A DNA stretch of 64,000 nt from Marinobacter sp. S6332 (GCF_023016045.1 NZ_JALKAP010000001.1:362893-426892), one strand, 5' to 3'; positions 9,501 through 18,743 are shown, counted from the first letter of the stretch. Numbers and translations: made by a program. The notes: a model not told the origin generated them from the letters alone.

Positions 9501-11060
9501 TCATGCCTCCACTGGGCGCGGGCTGGCCATCAGGTCTTCGGGGAAATACTTCATCACACTCTGTACCGGAAAAGGGGTCATGCCACCCATGGCGCAGAGG
9601 GAGCCGTCCACCATGGTTTCACACAGGTCTTCCAGCAATTCCAGATTACTGTCCCGGTTTTCGCCAGCTCGGATTCGATCAATCACTTCCACGCCGCGCA
9701 CTGAACCAATCCGGCAAGGTGTGCATTTACCGCAGGATTCCACAGCGCAGAACTCCATGGCAAAGCGGGCCTGCTCGCCCATATCCACTGTGTCGTCAAA
9801 CACCACCACACCGCCATGGCCGATGCCCGCGCCCAGTTTGGCGAAGGCTTCGTAATCCATGGGGGTGTCCCATTGCTCTTCCGGCATGTAGGCCATTAAT
9901 GGGCCGCCGACCTGAACCGCTTTGATGGGCCGGCCGGTAAAGGTGCCATCGCCAAAGTCTTCCAGCACTTTGCGCAGGGTTACGCCGAAGGCCAGCTCAA
10001 TCAGACCGCCCTGTTTGATATTACCTGCCAGCTGGATAGGCAAGGTGCCCAATGAACGGCCCATGCCGTAATCGGCGTAGGCTTTGCCCCCGTGGGCCAT
10101 GATGTATGGAACGGCAGACAGGGACAGTACGTTGTTCACTACGGTTGGCTGGCCGAACAGGCCTTTGATAGCAGGCAAAGGTGGTTTGGAGCGCACCAGT
10201 CCGCGCTTGCCTTCCAGACTTTCCAACAGTGAGGTTTCTTCACCGCAAATATAAGCGCCAGCGCCTAAACGTACTTCCAAACGGAACGAGCGGCCATTGC
10301 CGCACACGTTATCGCCCAGATAGCCGTGGGCTTCTGCCCTGCGAATGGCTTCATCCAGCATTTTTTTGGACAACAGGTATTCCGAACGAACATATATGAA
10401 GCCCAAAGTCGCACCCACTGCCAAGCCAGCAATCACCATGCCTTCAATCAGCATGTAGGGGTCACACTCCATCACCAGACGATCAGCAAAGGTGCCGGAA
10501 TCGCCTTCATCGGCGTTGCACACCACGTATTTTTGCTGTTTTTGTGGCTCATCCAGCACAGTTTGCCATTTGATGCCTGCTGGAAAGGCAGCCCCGCCAC
10601 GGCCGCGCAGTCCAGAGGTTTTTACTTCATCCACAATGCTTTGGGGCGTCAGTGCTGCGGCTTTTTTCAGTCCCGCAAAACCGCCGTGAGCAATATAATC
10701 TTCAATACAAACAGGATCGGTAATACCGATGCGGGCAAATGTAAGGCGTTGCTGGCGCTGCAAATAGGCGTGCTGTTCGATATCGCCCAGATACAACGGA
10801 TGCTCGGAGTTGCCTTCAAACAAACCAGCAACCACCAGTTCTTCCACCTGATGGGGCGCTACCGGGCCATAGGCCACACGGCCATAGGGAGTTTGCACTT
10901 CTACCAGCGGTTCCAGCCAGAACAGGCCGCGGGAGCCGTTGCGAACCAGATGAATATCCAGATCTTGCAGCTCAGCAAGGTTCTGTAGCTGTTTCGCCAC
11001 GCGGTCGGCCCCTAAAGACAGGGCTGTGGTATCGCAGGGCACGTAAATTGTTGTTGTCAT
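9501..11060 (-). CDS. fdsB: NAD-dependent formate dehydrogenase, beta subunit (FMN/NAD, 4Fe-4S)
   Basis: 519 residues, NuoF-like with an N-terminal thioredoxin-fold-like extension of about 130 residues. It holds the NAD(H)-binding motif (GRGGAAFPAGIKW), the FMN-binding region with GEETSLLESLEGKRG, and the 4Fe-4S ligands ESCGKCTPCR plus a later LCAMGG cysteine. It reduces NAD+ with electrons from FdsA. The ATG at 11060 lies 18 bp after fdsG. Confidence 0.95.
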   Translation of the reverse strand: MTTTIYVPCDTTALSLGADRVAKQLQNLAELQDLDIHLVRNGSRGLFWLEPLVEVQTPYGRVAYGPVAPHQVEELVVAGLFEGNSEHPLYLGDIEQHAYLQRQQRLTFARIGITDPVCIEDYIAHGGFAGLKKAAALTPQSIVDEVKTSGLRGRGGAAFPAGIKWQTVLDEPQKQQKYVVCNADEGDSGTFADRLVMECDPYMLIEGMVIAGLAVGATLGFIYVRSEYLLSKKMLDEAIRRAEAHGYLGDNVCGNGRSFRLEVRLGAGAYICGEETSLLESLEGKRGLVRSKPPLPAIKGLFGQPTVVNNVLSLSAVPYIMAHGGKAYADYGMGRSLGTLPIQLAGNIKQGGLIELAFGVTLRKVLEDFGDGTFTGRPIKAVQVGGPLMAYMPEEQWDTPMDYEAFAKLGAGIGHGGVVVFDDTVDMGEQARFAMEFCAVESCGKCTPCRIGSVRGVEVIDRIRAGENRDSNLELLEDLCETMVDGSLCAMGGMTPFPVQSVMKYFPEDLMASPRPVEA

Positions 11061-11078
11061 GGTGTTTGGCTCCTACCT

Positions 11079-11615
11079 TTATTTTAGCTGCAGAACAGAG
11101 GTTGTCAGGCTGTCCGCCAGCTGATCAAAGGTTTGCGGGGTAACCCGACCAATGGTTTCATTGTTCACGCGAATAGAGGGGCCGCAGGCACAGTTACCCA
11201 GACAATAAACCGGCTCCAGAGTGAACTCGTTATCGGCAGTGGTTTGGTGGTAGCCCACACCCAACTTTTCCTGCACATGGCGCTCTAGCGCACGGCCACC
11301 CCTAGCCTGGCAGGCTTCGGCACGGCATATTTCAAGCACGTTGCTGCCCGCCGGACGGGTGCGGAAGTGATGGTAAAAGCTGATGACCCCATGCACATCA
11401 GCGCGGGTCTGTTGCAGCATGTCCGCAATAATGGGCACGGCGCCTTCCGGAACATAGCCAATACGGTTTTGTATAGCATGCAGAATAGGTAACAGCGCAC
11501 CGGGTTCGTGCTGCAGGGCAGCCACCTCTTCACGGATCGTCTCTGGGCTCCATTCACTGCCACCGGGAGGAATTACCCCCGCTTCATTCGGGTTGGCTCT
11601 CTCTGAAATATGCAT
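11079..11615 (-). CDS. fdsG: NAD-dependent formate dehydrogenase, gamma subunit (2Fe-2S, NuoE-like)
   Basis: 178 residues. NuoE-family thioredoxin-like 2Fe-2S protein. The four ligands are visible as CRAEAC and, about 40 residues on, CLGNC. The preceding helix GVISFYHHFRTRPAG is the usual NuoE/FdsG stretch. It is the first gene of the operon fdsG-fdsB-fdsA-fdhD-fdsD and lies divergent from a probable regulator across a 93-bp gap. Confidence 0.94.
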   Translation of the reverse strand: MHISERANPNEAGVIPPGGSEWSPETIREEVAALQHEPGALLPILHAIQNRIGYVPEGAVPIIADMLQQTRADVHGVISFYHHFRTRPAGSNVLEICRAEACQARGGRALERHVQEKLGVGYHQTTADNEFTLEPVYCLGNCACGPSIRVNNETIGRVTPQTFDQLADSLTTSVLQLK

Positions 11616-11708
11616 AATTGTTCTTACCTATTTTTATTCTGATACAGTACCAAGCTTGTTATAACGCAAAATTAGCATTCCAGACACCATCACGGAATAT
11701 GAACACAT
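11616..11708. promoter_or_regulatory. Divergent promoter region between fdsG and its probable regulator
   Basis: This 93-bp AT-rich gap must hold the promoters of both the fds operon and the regulator. It contains the perfect 8-bp palindrome GTTATAAC at 11658-11665, reminiscent of the GTTATA/TATAAC half sites of ModE operators, and a looser inverted pair ATTCC/GGAAT near 11678-11699. That either is an operator is inferred from position and from the ModE-like HTH of the neighbour. Confidence 0.4.
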
Positions 11709-12785
11709 ATGCATAACAAAAAACTAAACATATCCCCCGCCTGGGTCTTTCGTACCGACACCAACGAATTTTTCGAGCCGGTGCTGTTTCGCTTGTTGGA
11801 GAGCATTCGCGATACCGGCAAACTCACGATGGCCGCGACAGCCGCTGGCATCTCCTACCGGCACGCCTGGAACCTTCTCAACCGTGGCGGCGACACCCTA
11901 GGCTTGCCATTAGTGGTTATGCGCAAAGGCCACGGCAGCAAGCTATCAGCTCTGGGCGAACAACTGCTGTGGGCTGAGCATCGGGTAAAAGCCCGATTGG
12001 GGCCACAAATCGACAGCATGACTGCCGAACTGAACGACCAGATTCAACAACTGCTAGCCGGTGCCAAGCCCACACTGCGACTACACGCCAGCCATGGCTA
12101 CTCAGTGGCGCTGCTGCCGGAGTTATCCCAACAGATCAACGTGAACCTGCAATACCGCAACCCGGAAGAAGCTCTTTCTGCCCTCAATCGTGGCGAGTGC
12201 GATGCTGCCAGCTTTCACCTACCTACCTGCCCAGTGCTGGCTCAGCAGATCATTCATCATTACCAGCGGCATCTGGACAGCAACCATCACCGCCTGATTC
12301 GTTTTGTCACCCGGCGCGAAGGCCTGATGATGCGCAAAGGGGAGCACCCACACGTTCGTACCCTGCAGGATCTAAGTACCTCGGGACTCAGCTTTATCAG
12401 CCGCGACTCCCACTCAGGTACCCGCATTCTTCTCAACCTGTTGCTCAAACAACAGGGTTTGGCAGAAGACAGCATTAACCGCACCGCCCAGCAGGAGTTC
12501 ACTCACACAGCCATAGCGGCCTTTGTGGCCTCTGGCATGGCAGAGGTTGGCTTTGGTGTGCAAGCGGCAGCCGAACAATTCAATTTGAACTTTATTGAAA
12601 TGGCCAGCGAGCACTACATGCTGATTTTCCGTAAAGATCGTTTGCCTCACGAAACACTGGATCAGTTAACTGCGCTACTGAAATCTCCGGCACTGATTGA
12701 TCGCATCAACCAGGTACCCGGTTACGCACCGGACAACCCCGGAGAAGTCACCACGTTTGAGGCGCTGACCGCCGGGGAGCCCTGA
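11709..12785 (+). CDS. Transcriptional regulator: ModE-like winged HTH plus periplasmic-binding-protein-like ligand domain
   Basis: 358 residues. The first 100 resemble the ModE/LysR-type winged HTH (FRLLESIRDTGKLTMAATAA, then SYRHAWNLLNRGGDTLGLPL). Residues about 120-340 resemble the PBP-like domain found in molybdate- or tungstate-linked regulators (COG1910 type), with the SFHLPTC and ISRDSHSGTR stretches. It is divergent from fdsG and convergent with the MFS carrier gene, so control of formate dehydrogenase by molybdate, tungstate or formate is likely; the ligand cannot be read from sequence. It differs from the LysR-type FdsR of Cupriavidus. Confidence 0.8.
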   Translation: MHNKKLNISPAWVFRTDTNEFFEPVLFRLLESIRDTGKLTMAATAAGISYRHAWNLLNRGGDTLGLPLVVMRKGHGSKLSALGEQLLWAEHRVKARLGPQIDSMTAELNDQIQQLLAGAKPTLRLHASHGYSVALLPELSQQINVNLQYRNPEEALSALNRGECDAASFHLPTCPVLAQQIIHHYQRHLDSNHHRLIRFVTRREGLMMRKGEHPHVRTLQDLSTSGLSFISRDSHSGTRILLNLLLKQQGLAEDSINRTAQQEFTHTAIAAFVASGMAEVGFGVQAAAEQFNLNFIEMASEHYMLIFRKDRLPHETLDQLTALLKSPALIDRINQVPGYAPDNPGEVTTFEALTAGEP

Positions 12786-12792
12786 ACACACA

Positions 12793-14457
12793 TCAAAACA
12801 AGGCAGCGGCCTTGGCAATTGCGATGTAAAGCCCGACCATGAAAGGCACACCCACGGCCAACCAAGCCAACACACCGGTAAGCCCAAACGCCCCGCGCGC
12901 GGCTGTTTTCGCTTTTGAGGAAATACCGTTATCGCGCTGCAACATGCGCTCGTGGGCTAGCTCTTCATCGGTCATGTGCAGCGACGAGTCCACCGGGCGC
13001 ACCAAAGCGTTGCAGATCAGCCCCAACACCAGTAGGCCAGCCATAATGTACAGCGTGCGGTCATACACCAGAGCTGGCTCAATACCCGCATCCAACTGGA
13101 CTTCACGAATCAGCGCAATCACCACTGGGCCAACAAGGCCTGCGGCTGTCCAGGCGGTTAACAGGCGACCGTGGATGGCGCCTACCATTTGCGTACCAAA
13201 GATATCCGCCAAGTAAGCTGGTACTGTTGCGAAGCCGCCACCGTACATGCTCAAAATGATGCAGATGGAGATCACAAACATGCCAGCCATACCCATGTGG
13301 CCCCAAGTTGGCAGCAGGCAGTAAAGGGCAATACCTAGCACAAAGAAAGTCAGATAGGTGTTCTTGCGACCCAGCTTGTCAGATAGCGAAGCCCAGAACA
13401 GGCGCCCAACACTATTGAACAAGCTGATAAGCCCCACCAAACCGGCAGCTGCCGCCACCACGGCGGCTTTCTGCGCCTCAGTAAGCGCCACAGCTGAGTC
13501 TTTAATACCCACAAGCGCCCCGCCAAACACATCCTGCAACATCGGGCTGGCCATGGAGATAACGGCGATGCCTGCGGTTACGTTTAGGAACAGCACACTC
13601 CAGATCAACCAGAACTGTTTGGTTTTCCAAGCCTTTTTCAGGTGAACATGACCGTGGGTAATCATCGCGTCGGCCTGCTGACCTTTGGGTGGCTCCCAAC
13701 CTTCCGGCTTCCAGCCATTCGGTGGTACCCGGAAACCCAGCGCACCAGCCATCATGACGAAAAAGTAGATAACGCCCATAACCACCAACGTCATAGCTAC
13801 ACCGGCGGCGCCGCCTGCAGATAAATAACTCATCAGCCATACTGCCAAAGGCGCACCCACCATGGCGCCACCGCCGTAGCCCATGATAGCAAAGCCGGTG
13901 GCCATACCTCGGCGATCCGGGAACCACTTGATTAACGTTGAAACCGGAGTGATATAGCCCAGCCCCTGACCAATACCACCAAGTACGCCACAACCGAGAT
14001 AAAGCAACCAAAGCTGGTGGGTCATAACACCCACACCGCCCAGAATCATACCGCCACCCCAGCACAATGCCGCAATCGCTCCGGCTTTACGCGGGCCTGC
14101 ATGTTCCAACCATGCACCCCAAAGCGCGGCCGAAATGCCGAGCATGGCAATGAATATTCCGAAGGTGTAGGTAACGTGGCTGACCGCCCAGTTACATGAG
14201 GTGGTCGTCAGCGCTTGAAAAAAACTGATGTCTGCACAGGCGACCGGATCTGCGTCAGCCACAAGGTTTGCCATTGGCAACCAAAATACCGAAAAGCCAT
14301 AAGCCATCCCGATACAAAGGTGTATTGCCAGCGCCGCGGTGGGTACCAGCCAGCGGTTAAAGTTAGGACCGGCAACGGTGTTTTCCCGATCGAAAAAGCC
14401 CGGCTTTGAGCGCGAGGTATCGCCACCATACAGGCGGTCTTCGGCTATCCCATCCAT
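12793..14457 (-). CDS. OFA-family (oxalate/formate antiporter-like) MFS transporter
   Basis: About 554 residues and 12 or more TM segments. It has the OFA-family character: an N-terminal AIHLCIGMAYGFSVFW, GGIGQGLGYITPVSTLIKWFPDRRG in the first half, and the loop motif SDKLGRKNTYL in the second. A hydrophilic central loop (about residues 255-290) and an extra C-terminal hydrophobic segment make it longer than typical members. I start at the ATG at 14457, with AAGGG 7 nt upstream. It converges with the regulator gene 7 bp away. The location beside fds suggests formate or oxalate transport, but OFA members also carry other monocarboxylates. Confidence 0.8.
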   Translation of the reverse strand: MDGIAEDRLYGGDTSRSKPGFFDRENTVAGPNFNRWLVPTAALAIHLCIGMAYGFSVFWLPMANLVADADPVACADISFFQALTTTSCNWAVSHVTYTFGIFIAMLGISAALWGAWLEHAGPRKAGAIAALCWGGGMILGGVGVMTHQLWLLYLGCGVLGGIGQGLGYITPVSTLIKWFPDRRGMATGFAIMGYGGGAMVGAPLAVWLMSYLSAGGAAGVAMTLVVMGVIYFFVMMAGALGFRVPPNGWKPEGWEPPKGQQADAMITHGHVHLKKAWKTKQFWLIWSVLFLNVTAGIAVISMASPMLQDVFGGALVGIKDSAVALTEAQKAAVVAAAAGLVGLISLFNSVGRLFWASLSDKLGRKNTYLTFFVLGIALYCLLPTWGHMGMAGMFVISICIILSMYGGGFATVPAYLADIFGTQMVGAIHGRLLTAWTAAGLVGPVVIALIREVQLDAGIEPALVYDRTLYIMAGLLVLGLICNALVRPVDSSLHMTDEELAHERMLQRDNGISSKAKTAARGAFGLTGVLAWLAVGVPFMVGLYIAIAKAAALF

Positions 14458-14962
14458 AAACAAACCCTTTTGTTTTTGTCATTTTGTTATTGGCGATAAC
14501 GACATTACGCTCTGTCACAGACTTATATATGCAGTCACGTGCCTATATAATCTCTTAATAAACGCCTAATCGTCTGGCAATGATTTGATTAGTTGGGATG
14601 AAAAACATCAACTAGCTAAACGTATTATGAATATCTGTGCTTATATAGCGCACAAGCAACACACGTCTGCCTCAATGCCCAGAAAAGAGTAAACCCGCTG
14701 AATCTTGGTACCCGTTCTTGGGAAGCCCTGTGTTCCGCGTGCCCTATCCGGTGACGGACTCTTGGTGGTACGAATTACGTGACAAGCTGGGAGTCTGATA
14801 TCCTATCGCTGGTGCAAATGGGCGGGGTTGCCCGACGCAAACAGAACCAACGATTGGGGCGGGCGGGTGAAGGCACCGAACCGGGCTCGCCCAACAGCTT
14901 GATTACCTGCACAATGCCGACGCTTCCACTAGTTTTGTCGGGCACTCACATACGGAGTTCTG
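14458..14962. other. 505-bp intergenic region; possible structured leader of the K+/H+ antiporter gene
   Basis: The left, AT-rich part should hold the promoter of the OFA gene (minus) and perhaps that of the antiporter gene (plus). From about 14690 to 14950 the sequence becomes GC-rich with several short inverted pairs: GGTACC/GGTAC at about 14707 and 14765, GACTC/GAGTC at about 14756 and 14791, GGGC/GCCC near 14820, and GGGCG/CGCCC near 14860-14895. A stretch ending in TGA at 14796-14798 also reads as peptide (WYPFLGSPVFRVPYPVTDS) but has no start codon. I could match it to no known riboswitch. Confidence 0.35.
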
Positions 14963-16687
14963 ATGGATCCAATGCTTACTCTGGTCGGCGCTCTGATGCT
15001 TGTCATCAGCATCCTCTTGAGTCCACTTTCCAGCCGGGTAGGTATGCCAGTACTGCTTGTATTCCTAGCAGTAGGCATGATGATGGGCAAAGACGGCCCT
15101 GGCGGCATTGAATTCGACGACTTCCAACTTTCTTTTCTTGTGGCCAGCTTGGCGCTGGGCGTGATCTTGCTTGATGGTGGTATGCGCACCCGGGCAGAAA
15201 CCTTCCGGGTAGGCCTTAAACCAGCCATGCTTCTTGCGACAGTTGGCGTTGCCATGACGGCCCTAGGTTCTGCACTTGTCGCTTGGCTGGTTTTCGATTT
15301 GAGCTGGATGACCGCATTATTGGTGGGTGCCATCATTTCATCCACCGACGCAGCGGCCGTATTTTCATTGCTGCAGGGTCGTGGGCTGCACCTGAATGAA
15401 CGGGTTAGCGCCACTCTGGAAATCGAATCAGGCAGTAACGACCCCATGGCGATCTTCCTTACGCTAATGATGGTCACCCTGATTGCCAGCGACGGTGATC
15501 ATGCCATTCAAGACTCACTGATCTTGTTGTTCAAGCAGTTCAGCATTGGTGGTATTGGTGGTGTTCTTGGCGGCTTCCTGATTTCCGAACTGACCAATCG
15601 CATCCGTCTGATGCCATCACTCTATCCACTGCTGGTAGTAGCAGCAGGCATTCTTTTGTTCTCTGTGATTAACCTGTTCGGCGGCAGCGGATTTCTGGCC
15701 ATCTACCTCTGCGGTGTTGTGATCGGTAACCGCAAGGTGCGGATGATGCCAATGATCCTGCAGGTACACGACGGTTTGGCCTGGCTGGCTCAGCTATGCC
15801 TGTTCCTCATTCTTGGTTTGTTGGTTAATCCATCCGACCTACTGCCCCTTGCGGGAAGTGGTCTCGTGCTTGCGCTCGCCCTGATTTTCGTGATCCGGCC
15901 GATCACCGTTATGGCCACTATCTGGCCTTTCGGTTTTAACCGCAGGGAGCTGGGCTTTATCAGCTGGGTAGGCCTGCGCGGTGCCGTACCGATTGTGCTG
16001 GCACTGTTCCCAATCATCGCAGGCCTTCCGGAAGCCCAACTGGTGTTCCATGCCGCCTTCTTTATCGTACTGGTTTCCCTGCTGGTTCAGGGCACCACTA
16101 TCACCCCGCTGGCACGCTTGCTGCGCTTGGAAGTCCCCGCGAACGGCGAGCCTTTTCGTCGATTGCCGCTGGATGCTCCGGCCGCTGGTGATCACGAACT
16201 GATGCTGTTCCCTCTGCGGGGCGAGAACTGGGAGACCCCAAGAGTGCTGGGCCAACTACGGTTTCCGGAAAACACAGCCGTTGCCGGAGTGTTCCGTAAC
16301 CGGGTTTGTCTACAGCCAGAGGCTGATCTAGAAGTCTCCAGTGGCGACATGGTGGCCATGTTTGCCACGCCCAGCGTAATGAAGGAACTGGGCAAATCAC
16401 TAAGCGGGCGCCACACACCCAAGTATCTGGCTGAAAGAGCCTTCTTCGGGGACTTCGTGCTCAATGGCGATGCGCTGCTTGGCGATGTGGAACAAGTTTA
16501 TGGCATCGAATTTGATGAACTGTCGCCGAATTTGTCTTTGGCCGAGTGCTTTGCAAAACGCACCAAAGGCCACCCGGTGATTGGCGATACCGTTGTACTA
16601 GGCCCGGTTACGTTGGTAGCGAGGGCGACAGAGGCAGACCAAGTGACCAAAGTTGGTTTAAAAATGGATAAGTCGCAAAATGTGTGA
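14963..16687 (+). CDS. cvrA: Potassium/proton antiporter, CvrA/NhaP2 type (CPA1)
   Basis: 574 residues. About 12 TM segments (1-400) with the CPA1 core motifs: FLAVGMMMGKDGPGG early, SSTDAAAVFSLL and EIESGSNDPMAIF in the ion-translocation region, and the conserved WVGLRGAVPIVLAL. The cytoplasmic C-terminus (about 400-570) contains a TrkA-C/RCK-C-like domain and a CorC/HlyC-like end, as in CvrA (YcgO) and Vibrio NhaP2, which export K+ in exchange for H+. GGAG lies 8 nt before the ATG. It is a lone gene with an unusually long upstream region. Confidence 0.9.
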   Translation: MDPMLTLVGALMLVISILLSPLSSRVGMPVLLVFLAVGMMMGKDGPGGIEFDDFQLSFLVASLALGVILLDGGMRTRAETFRVGLKPAMLLATVGVAMTALGSALVAWLVFDLSWMTALLVGAIISSTDAAAVFSLLQGRGLHLNERVSATLEIESGSNDPMAIFLTLMMVTLIASDGDHAIQDSLILLFKQFSIGGIGGVLGGFLISELTNRIRLMPSLYPLLVVAAGILLFSVINLFGGSGFLAIYLCGVVIGNRKVRMMPMILQVHDGLAWLAQLCLFLILGLLVNPSDLLPLAGSGLVLALALIFVIRPITVMATIWPFGFNRRELGFISWVGLRGAVPIVLALFPIIAGLPEAQLVFHAAFFIVLVSLLVQGTTITPLARLLRLEVPANGEPFRRLPLDAPAAGDHELMLFPLRGENWETPRVLGQLRFPENTAVAGVFRNRVCLQPEADLEVSSGDMVAMFATPSVMKELGKSLSGRHTPKYLAERAFFGDFVLNGDALLGDVEQVYGIEFDELSPNLSLAECFAKRTKGHPVIGDTVVLGPVTLVARATEADQVTKVGLKMDKSQNV

Positions 16688-16795
16688 CCGGTTCATCGGA
16701 TAGCCATAAAAGTTAACAAAACCCCTTAACATCTAGCGCATCGGTTATGTTATAAACGGTTCTGCGCAAAGATTAATCATTGGTAAGTTAAGGTT

Positions 16796-17356
16796 ATGGC
16801 TATTCCTCGTTTATTAACTCGCTGCTTTTTGGCTTTTTTTATAGCTTTGAGCCTTCCCGCCTACGGTTCTGAGTTACTTGCCAGAGCAGATACCCGCATG
16901 CCGGTCATTGAGGAATCTCCCGTCGACTCCTTGGTGGTAAACCGGGTATTGGTAAAAAAAGGGCAACGCCGACTTTATCTGATGAACGGTGAGGAAATCG
17001 TCCGTAGCTATCGTATATCGCTTGGAGACAACCCTGAGGGGCATAAACTCTATGAGGGCGACGAACGCACGCCGGAAGGCGACTACACCCTAGACTGGCG
17101 CAATTCCGGTAGTGATTTTTACAAATCCATTCATATTTCCTACCCCAGCGCCAAAGATCGTGAGATGGCAGAAAGTTGGGGTTTGGACCCTGGCGGCAGC
17201 ATTATGATCCACGGCCTACCTAATGGTGCAGGTGATATGGCGTTTGCCTATACAGGTTTGGATTGGACCAACGGCTGCATTGCCGTCAACAATCAGGAAA
17301 TGGATGAAATCTGGCAACTGGTAAACGACGGCACGCCAATACGCATCATCCCCTGA
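16796..17356 (+). CDS. Periplasmic L,D-transpeptidase family protein (YkuD domain)
   Basis: 186 residues with a signal peptide (about 1-24). One YkuD domain with the catalytic His139 in IMIHGLPNG and the nucleophile Cys161 in DWTNGCIAV. The TNGCIAV variant of the usual SHGCIRM belongs to the LdtF/YafK-like group, some of which cut or adjust the Lpp-peptidoglycan link rather than form 3-3 crosslinks. The next gene downstream encodes an Lpp-like lipoprotein, which makes a role in its attachment or release attractive, though it has its own upstream region. Whether it ligates or hydrolyses cannot be decided here. Confidence 0.85.
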   Translation: MAIPRLLTRCFLAFFIALSLPAYGSELLARADTRMPVIEESPVDSLVVNRVLVKKGQRRLYLMNGEEIVRSYRISLGDNPEGHKLYEGDERTPEGDYTLDWRNSGSDFYKSIHISYPSAKDREMAESWGLDPGGSIMIHGLPNGAGDMAFAYTGLDWTNGCIAVNNQEMDEIWQLVNDGTPIRIIP

Positions 17357-17559
17357 GTACCTCCCCCATGACACAAGCATTAAGTTGTTGTCATAACCTA
17401 AGAAAATTTACGTATACTTAGTTAACATTTCTGCTTAGAGTGTTTTACACTGTTTCACGACTCCGGTAGTCAACGCCTATCGGGCCGAAGCTGACAGGAA
17501 GTCGTTTGAACTGACTTTCGGATCAACAGGAAATAACTCGACCAATAAGGGGATTTACA

Positions 17560-17841
17560 ATGCGTAAACTGACGATCGCCGGAATCGCACTGGCTACCGC
17601 TCTAACTGCAGGCTGTGCAACTAGCGACCAGGGCGCTCTTGACGAAGCCAATGCAACTGCTAACTCTGCCGAGCAATCTGCAGACAAAGCAATGAACACA
17701 GCTAACAGTGCCGCCAGCGCCGCGCGTTCCGCGCAGCAAACTGCTGACCGTGCTCTGGCAGCAGCGAAAGCAGCTCAGAAGTCTGCTGACGAAGCAAACG
17801 AGCGCGCCAAGCGTATGCTCGACCGTGCCAGCAAGAAGTAA
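17560..17841 (+). CDS. Lpp/OprI-like alanine-zipper outer-membrane lipoprotein
   Basis: 93 residues. The lipoprotein signal ends in the lipobox LTAGCA (Cys19). The mature part is a continuous Ala/Ser/Gln-rich coiled coil with heptad-like repeats (SAEQSADKAMNTANSAAS...), ending in a lysine (MLDRASKK) as in Braun lipoprotein, where the terminal lysine is joined to peptidoglycan. A strong Shine-Dalgarno (AAGGGG) and an excellent terminator suggest a highly expressed monocistronic gene. Promoter-like hexamers TTAACA and TACACT, 18 bp apart, lie near 17420-17450 but are only fair matches. Confidence 0.88.
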   Translation: MRKLTIAGIALATALTAGCATSDQGALDEANATANSAEQSADKAMNTANSAASAARSAQQTADRALAAAKAAQKSADEANERAKRMLDRASKK

Positions 17842-17862
17842 AACTTGAGCTGAAGCACTACG

Positions 17863-17893
17863 AAAAAAGGCCGGGAACCCCGGCCTTTTTTTA
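17863..17893 (+). terminator. Rho-independent terminator of the Lpp-like gene
   Basis: A 7-bp perfect GC stem GGCCGGG/CCCGGCC with a 3-nt loop is preceded by an A run and followed by seven T. It lies about 22 bp after the lipoprotein stop codon and could also act on the opposite strand because of the A run. Confidence 0.93.
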
Positions 17894-17943
17894 TGACACT
17901 ACCTTTTGTGGCACTCCTCAATAGGGTAATGTCGAAGGGCGTG

Positions 17944-18696
17944 CTAGAACATTTTGGCGAGCACAGAAACCGGTAAGCGCCGGATTAGAAAACCGATGGG
18001 CGCCCAAGGCCAGGTAGGAACAAAGCTCTCGCTTTTACCGGATTCAATAGCCTTCACCATAGCTTTACAACCGGTTTGTGCATCCACAATGAAGGGTGCA
18101 TTCTTTACCTTCTCATTGATTGCCGTTCTGATGTAGCCCGGATACAGCGTTGTCACCTTGATTGGTGATTTCGCCTTTTTCAGCTCAACCCTCAAACCTT
18201 CTGAAAGCGCCGCAAGGCCCACCTTGGTGGCCGCGTAGGTGTTCACATTACCCGGCATACCACGAACAGCTGTTACTGACGACACGGTAACCAGATGCCC
18301 CCGGTTTTGCTCGCGAAAAATCTCCATAGCCGCCTCCATTTGCGCCAAGGCGGCAACGAAGTTTGTTTCTGCGGTCTGGCGGTTGGCGTTAAACGCACCG
18401 GTGCCCAAAGGTTGGCCTTTGCCAATGCCAGCATTAACAATCACCCGGTCAAGAGTGCCGAATTCCTGCTGAAAGGCTCGGAAAACCTCGAAATTCTGTT
18501 CGTAGTTGTTCACATCGAGAGCACGAATACTGATGATAATCTGAGGGTATTTGCCCGCCAGCTCATCACGTAATGTTTCCAGCCGTTCGGTACGACGGGC
18601 GCACAGCGCTAGATTATCACCTCTGGCCGCAAATTCACGGGCCATGCCCTCACCAAGCCCGGAACTGGCTCCGGTGATCAGTATGGTGCGCTTCAT
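17944..18696 (-). CDS. SDR-family NAD(P)-dependent oxidoreductase
   Basis: 250 residues. Classical short-chain dehydrogenase: the N-terminal Rossmann motif TGASSGLGEG (8-17), NAGIG near 90, a catalytic Ser in VTVSSVTAVRG, and YAATK (Tyr/Lys pair) near 155-160. RR at positions 34-35 (CARRTERL) suggests a preference for NADP. The hydrophobic C-terminus (WPWAPIGFLIRRLPVSVLAKMF) may touch the membrane. The substrate is unknown. It is followed on the same strand, 48 bp upstream in its transcription direction, by an L,D-transpeptidase gene. Confidence 0.82.
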   Translation of the reverse strand: MKRTILITGASSGLGEGMAREFAARGDNLALCARRTERLETLRDELAGKYPQIIISIRALDVNNYEQNFEVFRAFQQEFGTLDRVIVNAGIGKGQPLGTGAFNANRQTAETNFVAALAQMEAAMEIFREQNRGHLVTVSSVTAVRGMPGNVNTYAATKVGLAALSEGLRVELKKAKSPIKVTTLYPGYIRTAINEKVKNAPFIVDAQTGCKAMVKAIESGKSESFVPTWPWAPIGFLIRRLPVSVLAKMF

Positions 18697-18743
18697 GGAT
18701 TCTCCTGTTTTATCGTTATCTGGATAATCGGGCAGCTGCAGAA

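Noticed and set aside
9008..9925. 305-codon open frame on the plus strand across fdsA/fdsB
   Set aside because: Antisense to two convincing genes and spans their junction; composition is Arg/Gly/Pro-rich without a domain.
17357..17559. Strong consensus promoter for the Lpp-like gene
   Set aside because: Candidate hexamers (TTGTCA/TATACT with 19 bp, TTAACA/TACACT with 18 bp) are ambiguous, so no promoter feature was called.
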